From contig JAHBMJ010004541.1 of NCBI GenBank assembly GCA_018398765.1, positions 12,501-48,382 on the forward strand: a DNA stretch of 35,882 nucleotides, in the 5' to 3' direction. Below, one piece after another: positions 12,295 to 21,369 of this stretch (positions are counted from its first letter, which is position 1; each line of letters opens with the position of its first letter). Origin of the DNA: Chromera velia (taxonomy: Eukaryota > Sar > Chromeraceae). A program made the position numbers and the translations under genes. The notes under the pieces are model-generated. The model did not search any database. It saw nothing but the letters and a program-made list of their open reading frames with translations, and was not told where the DNA came from.

Positions 12295-12656
12295 TTTCCT
12301 TCCTTCCTTCCTTCCTTCCTTCCTTTCTTCTTTCCTTCGTTCGTTCTTTCTCTCTTTCGTTCGTTCGTTCGTTCGTTCGTTCTTTCTTTCTTTCTTTCTT
12401 TCTTACTTTCGGTCTGTGTGTCTATCTATCTGAAGAAAAGAAGGGAGAAGAAGAAACATATAGTCTGTGTGAAGAAAAGGAGGGAAAGAAACCATATAGT
12501 CTGTCTGGCTTTCTTTCTTTCCGTGTGTCTATTGTGTACATGAAGAAAAGAACGGAGAAACAGAAACATATGGTCTGCCTTTTTGTTTGTTTTTTTTCTT
12601 TCCTTCCTTTTGTCTGTTGTGTACATGAGGGAAAAAAAGGAGAAGAAGAAACATAT

Positions 12657-12687
<31 letters not shown>

Positions 12688-13359
12688 CTGCCTGCCCGTC
12701 CCTCCGTCCGCCCACGTGTGAATGGCCGTGGTCTTCTTTGGCCTTGGAAAATTTCTGTCTTTTTTGTCTGTTGTGTCCATGGAGAGAAGGAGGAAACAGA
12801 AAGAAACACATGATGGAGGAGAGAGAAGATTCAAGTCTGTGTGTAGATCTGCCATCTTGCCTGGTTCTCTCTGTATTTCTTTCCACATTTTTCTGACTGG
12901 GTGCCTTCCAAAGCTCTGACTCGCTCCCCTCCTCTCTTCCACACAGCCAGTGGACTTCTCTCTCTTTGCCCCGATTTGATCGGAACAGCCCATCTATCTG
13001 CATGCCGCCTTTTTCTTTCCCTGCTACTAAAGGAAATGAATTGCGCCCAGTCTCCTCTCTGGGAGGATCTCTGGCTTCTTCATTCAAACCCCCCCTTAGG
13101 AGCCCTTTTTCACTCTCTCCACGCGCATACAATTTTGCAAGGCCCCCCTCGACTCGATTCCAAATGTTTGTTTTCTTGTTTCGCTGTGTATCCTCTTGAC
13201 CTTCAGGTCTTTTGCAAGCCCAAAATCATGTCCATCAAGTCGGGGACGATCGCAAAGCTCGAGAGCCTCGAGCAGCAGGCCGTGCAGTCCTCCAAAGTCC
13301 GAGAGATGCTGGCAGAGGCGCAACGAAAGACGCGAACGGGAAAGCTGGTCCATAATTGA
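11238..13359 (+). CDS. BBIP1/BBS18-like BBSome subunit
   Basis: Two exons, 11238-11333 and 13207-13359, join in phase 0 with donor gtcagc and acceptor cttcag to give 82 residues, close to the roughly 90 residues usual for BBIP1. Exon 1 encodes LREVLPDSGAVYTEKGDFTD. Exon 2 begins VFCKPKIMSIKSGTIAKLES, continuing as a charged helix. This is the BBIP1 pattern: REVLP, a short linker, then LCKPKxxPxKSxTxxKLE and a C-terminal helix. BBIP1 is the smallest BBSome subunit, needed to assemble the coat that moves membrane proteins in cilia. Translation could instead start at the second Met, nine codons in. The 1,873-bp intron is almost entirely microsatellite. No AATAAA was seen after the stop, but gataaa occurs near 13447. 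Confidence 0.85.
11866..12412 (+). repeat. (CTTT)n/(CTTC)n/(CGTT)n microsatellite in the BBIP1-like intron
   Basis: About 550 bp of pyrimidine tetranucleotides with blocks of TTCG and TTCC variants. All frames are open, so the long Phe/Ser/Leu open frames on the + strand here are artefacts of the repeat. Confidence 0.96.
12424..12830 (+). repeat. Degenerate 60-90 bp repeat family, copy set A
   Basis: Four or five diverged units share tgttgtgtacatgaagaaaa, then gga-g-aag-a, then acatatagtctgtctg. A matching set in the opposite orientation lies at 16054-16325 in the intron of the primase-like gene, for example atatgtctcttcttctccct followed by tcttcatgtacaccacagac. Both sets lie inside introns and have the same orientation relative to transcription. 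Confidence 0.7.
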
Positions 13360-13981
13360 TTTTTTTAGGGCTCACACGCGGCGCTCTGCGATTTGTGCTG
13401 TTTCGATTACGGTTTGACTGCATATGCTTTCTAGTATGCTTTCCACGATAAACTTGTAAAGTGGCTTGTTGCAGTAAAGCCAATCATATAATGTAGTTAT
13501 ACTAGGTAGTTATAGCCTTATAGGAGTCATTATCAGTCGAAGTTCACTCAGACTAACAGTCAAAGCTCGGCAGTACTATTAGTAAACGTACCAGCGGGTA
13601 AGTTCCTTGGTAAACCGAAGTATTAATTCTGTTTTTCTTTTTTATATGCTAACCATCACAAAGGCTTGCACTAGGGCTTGCATGTAGTTGCCATGTATAC
13701 TAATAAATTTTTGAAAACAAAAAAATATCATAACATCTAGCATAACATCCTATCCTAATAATCCTATTATGATTCCTATATACTATATGAGTCTCACGCT
13801 AGGTTTCACAAGTGGTTGATCGATTGATTGTTAAATTATAACTAAATTGGAATCTTAGTACTCTTAGTGTACCCTAGAGTGTACACTGTACCGGCCTATA
13901 CAATAAACAAAGTAGTCTGTGAAAGATATTTGTATATACGACGATTTTTTACTAAACTTTAATTTCCAATTTTAATTTATT
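13360..13981. other. Convergent intergenic spacer
   Basis: AT-rich spacer between the 3' ends of the BBIP1-like gene and the primase-like gene. No gene or RNA was recognised. It ends at the left target duplication of the 366-bp element. Confidence 0.5.
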
Positions 13982-14347
13982 CTAGGCTCTGCACTCTAAA
14001 AAAAAAGAAAAGAAAAGAAAAATAAACGGTGCAGATATTTTTTTTATTTTTTTATATATTGGCACAACAACTGTTGTTTTTCAAGCAACATTGTGCAACA
14101 CTCTTTGCAACATCTGAACAACACCCCACAACATCTAAACAACACTTGAATAACTGTTATTCTTTATGTAACACTCTTTAATACTCTTTACAACATGCGG
14201 ATAACAATGTCACAACATCTTTGCAACACTTTAACATGCAACACTTGAACAACAGTTGTTTGTCAGGATCTATAAAAAAAAAATCTATAGAAAACAAAAA
14301 AATGACTCCGATATTTTTTTAATGTCTTTTTACAGTGCGGAGCCTAG
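13982..14347. mobile_element. 366-bp MITE-like element with 8-bp target duplication
   Basis: The ends are inverted repeats: CTAGGCTCTGCACTCTAAAA at 13982 and, read on the other strand from 14347, CTAGGCTCCGCACTGTAAAA (18 of 20 identical). The element is flanked by a perfect direct repeat AATTTATT (13974-13981 and 14348-14355). The interior is AT-rich with many caaca/tgttg motifs and has no coding capacity. The 8-bp duplication suits several cut-and-paste families, and the termini do not settle which one. Confidence 0.75.
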
Positions 14348-14532
14348 AATTTATTTTTCAAAGTCTAGTTCAAAGTTGTCCTGCCAACTTCCTGGCCAAC
14401 GTCTAGGCCCACTTCCGCCCACTTTCTGGTTTCGTTCTGTATGTTCTTGTTCAGCACTTTCCGTTATTCCGCGCGGTCTAAAAGAAAGAGGACAGCCTCA
14501 GGCTGGCTGCCTGAGCAAGAATCACTTTTCAA

Positions 14533-16798
14533 TCAGTGTGTAACCGCACGCCCCACCCTTACAACATCCCTTTCCCCCCCTCGAGTCCCATCTTCCCCCT
14601 CCCCCTCCTCTCCAATCTCCGCTGCCATCTGAGCCCGAATCTCATCAAGCCCTGTCCCCGTCTCCGTCTCCTTCGCAGAGGGTACCCCCCCCTCCTGCAG
14701 AATTTTGCCCAAGTCCTCTCTCGTCAGGAGAAGGGTTCGGAATCCGCCCTGAACTGTTCCAGGGATCGGTATCTGCGGCTCCTTTGGCAATTCGATGTCA
14801 AATTTCGTAATGGTGTCTCCCGTCCTGTTCTCAGCCGAGAACCCCGAGTCAGTACTCATCGAGTAAATCGACCTCCCCGCACTTTTTTGCATCAGGGATT
14901 TCTGCAGAATGATATGATACCCACCCCTGGTCTCTACCCCCCCCACGATCGAGTCCATCGACTTCTCTTGTTGCAACACTTGCAACACAGACAACAGGAC
15001 TTCAAGATCCTTGCTGTCAACATCGATATCCATGAAGAGCCTCCTGGAAGTGGCAGTATGCAGAGAGGAGTCCAGAGTGGACCGACATGAACGGAACGCA
15101 CGTAGCGCTTGTGCCGGATCTTTGACGAGAACCGTCATCAACTTTTGGTTCGCTTCCAACCACGCAAGCCGGGTGGACTTTGGGTTGAGGGTCATATACG
15201 CCACCGTGGCTTTGCTGGTCATGATGGGCTTTTTTGGTTTGTTGGTTTTGGGTCTCTCAGTGAAGGTGCCCAGGGGAACCTCAAACCTCCTCAACTCTCT
15301 CAGAAATCCGTCTGCGTCTGCGTCCTGCACGTTGAACGCGTGACGACACAACATTGCCTCAGAGGACTCCATGTTCGGGTCATACTTCCGCCTTGCAAAA
15401 AGCATCACAAGGCCTAACTCGTCGCCCTCATACCTGCACAGAGACGGAAACAGACAGAGAGGGGCCCGCATAGAGAAGAGACAGAGACAGACAGAGAGGG
15501 GCCCGCATAGAGAAGAGACAGAGACGGACAAAACCAACACTACGAAATGAGGAACCGATCGCAACAAATGAGAAAGAGGTCAGACAGTCAAGCAGGCAGA
15601 CAAAAGAATGCACGGACCCATGAACATATAGACAGACTGTATTTTGTCTCATTTTCCCTCTAGATGTCTTTTCGCGGTGACAACAGACAGGGCAAGGAAG
15701 AAGAAATGAAACTTCACGAAAGAGCGACACAGTCATGCACTCATGAAACAGAGGCATGGAGGGGACCCAAAAAGGTTCGGTGCAGACTGGGGCGCCCCAT
15801 AATTGCCTGTACACCCCCCGAAGCGTTTCGCGTGAGCATTGAACCACACAGCCTCCTTCTGCTTTCAAACAAGACCCGAGAGGGGAAGAAAGAAAGAAAG
15901 TACATTGCCCTCCAAACAAATAAATTCACAGAGGCATGAAGCGGAACAACGCCATCTACAGGTCGTGAGTTGGGGCACGTCCCTGCGTAGGGGGAGTATT
16001 TTTCTTCTTCTGTGGTCATTTTGCTCAGATCTTGCTGTTGTCAGACAAACTACATGATGTTGCCTTTTCCATTCTCCCCTTCTTTTCCCGATAGCAGACC
16101 GACAGACAGAGAGACAAACGCACGGGCGGACGGACAGACAGCCTATATCGTCTGACAGACAGACAGACAGACAGGTAGGCAGGCAGGCAGGCAGGCAGGC
16201 AGACAGACTATATGTCTCTTCTTCTCCCTTCTTTTCTTCATGTACACCACAGACAAAAGCACAGACAGACGGACAGACAGATGTTTCTTCTTCTCCCGCC
16301 TTTTCTCCAGACAGACGGACACTTAAACAGACAGACAGACACAGACAGACACAGACACAGACACAGACACAGACAGACACAGACACGGACAGACACAGAC
16401 ACACAGACGGACGGACAGACGGGCAGACGGACGATATGGGCTTGCTCTCTCTCCCGTTTGACAAATATCCACTCCCTTTTTTGGGTTTCATAAAACCAAC
16501 AGGCCGACTGCCTACATTTTTATTCCTTTTCCGTCCTACGTTTCGGGCAGACAGACAGGCAACCCGGCTGGGGGACAAGCAAACAACTAGACAGACACAT
16601 TCAGGTAGACGGACAGAGACGGACAGGTAGAAGCGAGAACGCGCAATGGCGGCTTTTTCATTCGCCCTGCATGTTGCATGCATGAGAGCGGGGGCTTGCT
16701 TACCTTCCCTTCAGAAAGAGGTCGAAGCTTTTTCGGACCATCTCTTCGTTCCACACAACCACGTACTTCCCCCCCTCCGCTTGTGCCTGTCCGTCCAT
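14533..16798 (-). CDS. Two-exon protein with primase-like (AEP) motifs, function unproven
   Basis: Exon 1 is 16798-16704 and exon 2 is 15433-14533. Donor gtaagc and acceptor tgcag join in phase (AG+G gives Arg32) to give 331 residues. In order the protein has VVVW near the N-terminus, a TLNP segment at 113-116, FMDIDVD with Asp167 and Asp169, TRGGYHIIL with His205, KFD with Asp244, and PIPGT-x-QGGF at 254-263. A hydrophobic D-x-D motif, a small-x-His motif and a third hydrophobic-Asp motif at about 35-40 residue spacing match the three active-site motifs of archaeo-eukaryotic primases. The C-terminal 40 residues are Glu/Gly-rich. No zinc site or helicase domain is visible. It could be a diverged primase/polymerase-like enzyme or an unrelated family with similar motifs. 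The gene model is firm, the function tentative. Confidence 0.75.
15452..15527. repeat. Two tandem copies of a 37-bp unit in the primase-like intron
   Basis: The segment containing gagaggggcccgcatagaga occurs twice in succession with a 37-bp period, just upstream of the exon 2 acceptor on the - strand. Confidence 0.85.
16054..16325 (-). repeat. Degenerate repeat family, copy set B (inverted relative to 12424-12830)
   Basis: Read on the - strand it contains gtgtacatgaagaaaagaag, then gga-gaagaagagacatatag, closely matching set A in the BBIP1-like intron. It lies in the single intron of the primase-like gene. Confidence 0.65.
16156..16436. repeat. (CAGA)n/(CAGG)n microsatellite
   Basis: Tracts of gacagaca, ggcaggca and gacacaga fill the intron of the primase-like gene between and around the repeat copies. 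On the transcribed gene's sense strand they read as pyrimidine-rich tctg. Confidence 0.9.
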
Positions 16799-17332
16799 TA
16801 AGGAGACAATTCAGAAACGAGACGAAAAGTGTTGAAGTGGCCCAAATGCTGCTCGGAGGCGGAATTGGTTGAACGGCTATAAGGAAATTCCTTATGAGTG
16901 TGCGCGAAGGCAACGCTGGTGTCTATTTGTGGCTGATCTGTGTCTGAGACATTTCCGCATTGAAGTCGGTCGGAAAAGATGCACCTGAAATTGACAATCG
17001 GCGTCTCAACATGCACTTCTGCACGCGACTGCCAATTAAACGAATTGGGTGATGCACACTGAAGAAAGGGATACAGCTCTTGTGCTGGTGAACATAAAGC
17101 CTTGAAGAATCAGCTCTTAGACTAGTGGGTGATGAATTTAATGGCAACGCATGCATGTGGGACCGTGGGGACCGTGGGGATACATGTGGGAATTGCATGG
17201 TGTGAAGATGGTACGTGTGAAGTCTGACGTGAGAAGAGGATCCTCAATTGGAGAATTAAAGATCCATATATAGAGACGATGATCGATATGATCTGACGAT
17301 CGAGTCTCATACATGGGCTCCTATACTTGGGG

Positions 17333-17470
17333 GGCGGGGGGGGGGGGCGCGCGCGGATCGAGGTTTTTCGGGTGCCGGCCCGCGCGGCTTTCACATGCGC
17401 GCCCGGCCCGGCGCGCGCCGCGCGGGTGCATGCATGGACCCCGCGCGCGGTGGTGGGAGACCCCCCCCCC
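17333..17470. other. Extreme GC-rich patch
   Basis: About 140 bp of almost pure G and C begin with a run of eleven G and end with a run of ten C. The patch contains many GCGCGC stretches and self-complementary blocks such as ggcccggcgcgcgcc, in sharp contrast to the AT-rich flanks. The open frames across it on both strands have no recognisable product. Confidence 0.7.
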
Positions 17471-17740
17471 CTGCAGGGCAATACAGGGCAATACAGCTAG
17501 GGCATTTTCAGATCGAGGATAGATCGAGGGCATAATTCATGCAGGATGCCACTTCCACAGGCTCCAGTGGCATGCCGGGGCCCAGTAAAAAATTGTCTAG
17601 AGCAAAGCCTCTTAGTATTAATCCTCAGGGCCGTCTTACAAAAAGACTGTCTGGAGTCTGGACAATGAAAGTGGAAAGACTATCATACAAAGAGATAGAA
17701 AGATAGAAGTGGCGAGTTCGTTATTGAATTAAGCACAAAA

Positions 17741-17800
17741 GATGAAAGTGAAGAGAAGTTCAATGTTTGTGTGTTTATCTTCATATATAGGAGTTCTGGT
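17741..17800 (+). repeat. 60-bp direct repeat shared with 19814-19872
   Basis: Both copies run from a gaaagtg-gagaga block through tgtgtgtttatcttcatata to agga-ttctgg, with a few differences. The first copy stands before an AT-rich stretch (17800-18390), the second at the right edge of the 38-bp array. Confidence 0.75.
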
Positions 17801-18389
17801 TTGTTCTTATACTATTCCACAACCATTCATAACTATTCAAACCATTTTAAGTTCTATCATTTTTTTTTTTAAGTTCTTTATCTATCTTTGTCAAAAGTAT
17901 TCAAAATTTGATAAATTACCCACAGTGGTACATAAATTATAACTGAAATTACGTAAGTTTACATATTTTTTTTTCTTTTGTTTCTATCTCTAATTTTATA
18001 TGTCCAGCTACAAATGGGGCTTTGAATAAACGTAAGTCTTTTCGGTTTTCCTACCAAATCTCTCCCCAACAAGAATTTTACAGAAACGTAAACTCACAAT
18101 GTATTGCTATGGTGAATATGTTGAAAATTCTGCTAGAAAATCCTTGTGAGGAAGTCTTTGTTGTTTTTTATTCAAATGTTGTAAACTCCATCCTCCATCC
18201 TCCTCCAAATGATTCTGGTTTAAATTTCACATTTTAGGAAGGCAAAAACATTCTCTGTGATTCAGAAAAAGCCAGCAGCCAAGCAAATGAAAACAGAAAA
18301 GAAAACCAGAGAAATGAAACTAGAACAGACGTCAGCTTTTGTACAGAATTATTAACCAGACGAGATTTAGAGCATATTGTTTGTTCCAA

Positions 18390-19850
18390 TGAGGGGTCAT
18401 ACACGCAGACAGACAAGAAAGATGAAGACTGAAAGGTCATTATGTGAGGAGACAAAGAAAATGAAAGTGAAGCGGACTTTCTGCAAGCAGACGGGCTAGC
18501 AGATAGGATGAAACTGGAGAGGCCCTTAACACGCAGGCAGGAAAGATGGAAGCTAGCGGAAAGTAGTCATGCAAACCGGCAAGATAGACAAAAGTGGAGA
18601 GTCGTCATCTTTGACAGCGCACGACAGAAGAAAGTAGAGACCCACCAAGCAAGTAAAAAAGAAAGATGGAAATATGAAAGTGGAGAGGCCGTCATGCAAG
18701 AAGAAAGAAAGAAAGATGGAAGTGGAGAGGCCGTCATACAAACAGACAGAGAGACGGAAGTGGAGAGGCCGTCATGCAAACAGACAGAAAGATGAAAGTG
18801 GAGAGGCCGTCGTGCAAGAAGACAGAAGGATTAAAGTAGAGAGGCTGTCATGCAAACAGACAGAAAGACAAAAGTGGAGAGGCCGTCGTGCAAACAGACA
18901 GAAAGATGGAAGTGGAGACTCTGAGGCCGTCATGCAAACAGACAAAAAGATGGAAGTGGAGAGGCCGTCATGCAAACAGACAGAAAGATAAAAGTGGAGA
19001 GGCCGTCGTGCAAGAAGACAGAACGATTAAAGTAGAGAGGCTGTCGTGCAAACAGACAGAAAGACAAAAGTGGAGAGGCGCCATGCAAACAGATAAAAAG
19101 ATGAAAGTGGAGAGGCGCCATGCAAACAGACAGAAAGATGGAAGCGGAGAGGCTGTCATAGAAACAGACAGAAAGATGGAGGTGGAGAGGCCGTCGTGCA
19201 AACAGACAGAAAGATAAAAGTGGAGAGGCCGTCATACAAACAGACAGAAAGATGGAAGTGGAGAGGCCGTTATGCAAACAGACAGAAAGACGAAAGTGAG
19301 AGGCTGTCATACAAACAGACAGAAAGATGAAAGTGGAAAGGCCCTCATGCAAACAGACAGAAAGATGGAAGTGGAGAGGCTGTTATGCAAACAGACAGAA
19401 AGACGAAAGTGGAGAGACTGTCATGTAAACAGACAGAAAGATGGAAGTGGAGAGGCCGTCATGCAAACAGACAAAAAGATGGAAGTGGAGAGGCGCCATG
19501 CAAACAGACAGAAAGATGGAAGCGGAGAGGCGCCATGCAAACAGACAGAAAGATAAAAGTGGAGAGCCCGTCATGCAAACAGACAGAAAGATGGAAGTGG
19601 AGAGGCCGTCATGCAAACAGACAGAAAGACAAAAGTGGAGAGGCTGTCATATAAACAGACAGAAAGATGGAAGTGGAGAGGCCGTCATGCAAACAGACAG
19701 AGAGATGAAAGCGGAGAGGCTGTCATGCAAACAGACAGAAAGATGGAAGTGGAGAGGCCGTCATGCACAGAGACAGAAAGATGGAAGTAGAGAGGCCGTC
19801 ATTCAAGCAGGAAAGGTGAAAGTGGAGAGAAGCTCAACGTCTGTGTGTTT
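18390..19850 (+). repeat. 38-bp minisatellite, about 35 copies
   Basis: The unit is cagacagaaagatggaagtg followed by gagaggccgtcatgcaaa (38 bp). Shorter variants replace gccgtcatg with gcgccatg, and the left edge (18390-18660) is more degenerate. The + strand is strongly purine-rich. Open frames on both strands through the array come from the repeat and are not called. Confidence 0.95.
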
Positions 19851-20217
19851 ATCTTCATATAGGACTTCTGGCCTGAAGATTTGATCCTCTGACTACGTGT
19901 CCAGACAGAAGCTTGATTGAACTGTGTATGCAGAGTTCGTAACAAGGTCAGTCAAAAAGCTGCTGCTTAGCTGTATGCACAAACGCAGGATTGACTGCAA
20001 ATTTGGACCTACTGGAATAAGATTGAGGGCATGATTCATGCATGCAAGATGAATCAAATGGTCGTTCGAGTCGATTGAAGATTCCAAAAAAATTGAAGAT
20101 CCAACGATCGATATTAATGACAGTCGTTCTGCCTCGACCTAGGCCCGCAGTGACCACCTTTCCTTTGAGGAAATGGAAGTCTGAAGTATATCTGTTGGTC
20201 AGGAGTGGAGTCAGTAG

Positions 20218-21147
20218 TTGGCTGTGCGCATCAAGAGTTTCCGCCTGTTCGCTCTTTTCTTGTCAGCGGCCGTCTCGGTCTCAATTCCCGGAGTTGTGGG
20301 AGATCGCTGCCCGTTCTCCATACGCATTTCTTCTCTGTGTTTCAGCAGTAACAGCAGAATTCGTTTCTTTGAGGGGGTTTTGGAGAAGCCCCATAGAGAC
20401 GGCAACGGTCTTGGTCACTCCCAAAACATCCGTGTAGCATCATTTGAGGTCGTGCCTGTAGATCCCGACCGGTCTCTGGGGGGGTTGCAGGATCGACGTG
20501 TTTTGAGTTTTTGTTCTTTTACGGCTGGCCTGGAGACGAAATTTCTCTCCGCTGCCGATGCCATTGACTCCTTCGGCAATTCGACTAGACTGTGGAACTC
20601 TGAAGTTCTCTCCTTCGACCCCCATATTGTCACATTGATGCTTGAGGGGCCTGAGGCTCTCTATGTGGCCAATTCAATCGAACTTTTTAAGGTTCTCGTT
20701 ATGGCCAATTCAACCAAACTTTCTGAGGCTCTCGTTATGGCCAATTCAACCGAACTTCAGGGAGAGCCGTCTCTTTCCGGTTGGCTGTGGAGACGTCTTC
20801 TCTCCTCGTGGAGACGGGTTCGCAAGGTTGCGTCCAGAGGGGGGAGGGTGCTCTCATGGCCCATCAGATTCATTAGAAGAAGATTGAGGGGCTCACAGTC
20901 CGACTCACTCGAAGGAGAGAGACACTGTCAGCCAGACAGAGTGACCTCACAGCACACACATACTCAAGCAGAGAAGGGGGTGGGGGTTGGGAAGGGGAGT
21001 ACCGGTCTGCTCCAACACGGACCCGAGCTAGACCGAGATAAACTCTGTCCCCCGCCCCCGCTCGGTCTGTCTCTGAGTGTTTCTGTCTCCGCGGTCGTTG
21101 AGGCTCTTACAGCCGTCGCGAAGATTGAAAGTTGGGGTTTAGACTAA
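20218..21147 (+). pseudogene. Degenerate open frame upstream of, and in frame with, the calpain-like remnant
   Basis: This 310-codon frame ends in TAA. The same frame then continues through TGA (21175-21177) and TAG (21325-21327) into the region that encodes the start of the calpain-like domain. It includes three 36-nt tandem repeats (20653-20760) encoding 12-residue units: EALYVANSIELF, KVLVMANSTKLS and EALVMANSTELQ. A basic stretch (RRLLSSWRRVRKVASRGGR) follows. No domain is recognised. It is probably the N-terminal part of the decayed gene, but it may be an unrelated open frame or an exon of another gene. No clear start codon or promoter supports it. Confidence 0.35.
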
Positions 21148-21369
21148 AAGCAGCGTGAGGCGTCCATCGACAGTTGATATTTGTGTCTGATCGCTGCCCT
21201 GCTTGACTCCCTGGAAACTCTATGCACGTCTGAGACCCCATGCGAGAGCCTGTCGAAGAGATGGATAAGGATGTTGGAGTCGGAGGGAAAAAAGAAAGAT
21301 GTAGAGTGGGCATACCTCAGAGGATAGGGCCCTAAGACTTTTTATCTCTCTCCCGTTTTAAGACCGAAT

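Noticed and set aside
11777-12896. Long Phe/Ser/Leu-rich open frames on the + strand
   Set aside because: They translate a (CTTT)n-type microsatellite inside the BBIP1-like intron.
16156-16436. CRISPR-like appearance of the CAGA/CAGG tracts
   Set aside because: They are simple microsatellites without uniform unique spacers, in an intron of a eukaryotic gene.
18022-18237. 71-codon AT-rich open frame between array segments
   Set aside because: Codons are simply AT-rich, no motif was recognised and it probably lies in inserted noncoding DNA.
18508-19884. Overlapping Lys/Arg-rich (+) and Ser/Leu-rich (-) open frames
   Set aside because: They are products of the 38-bp array. Frames change between units and both strands are equally open.
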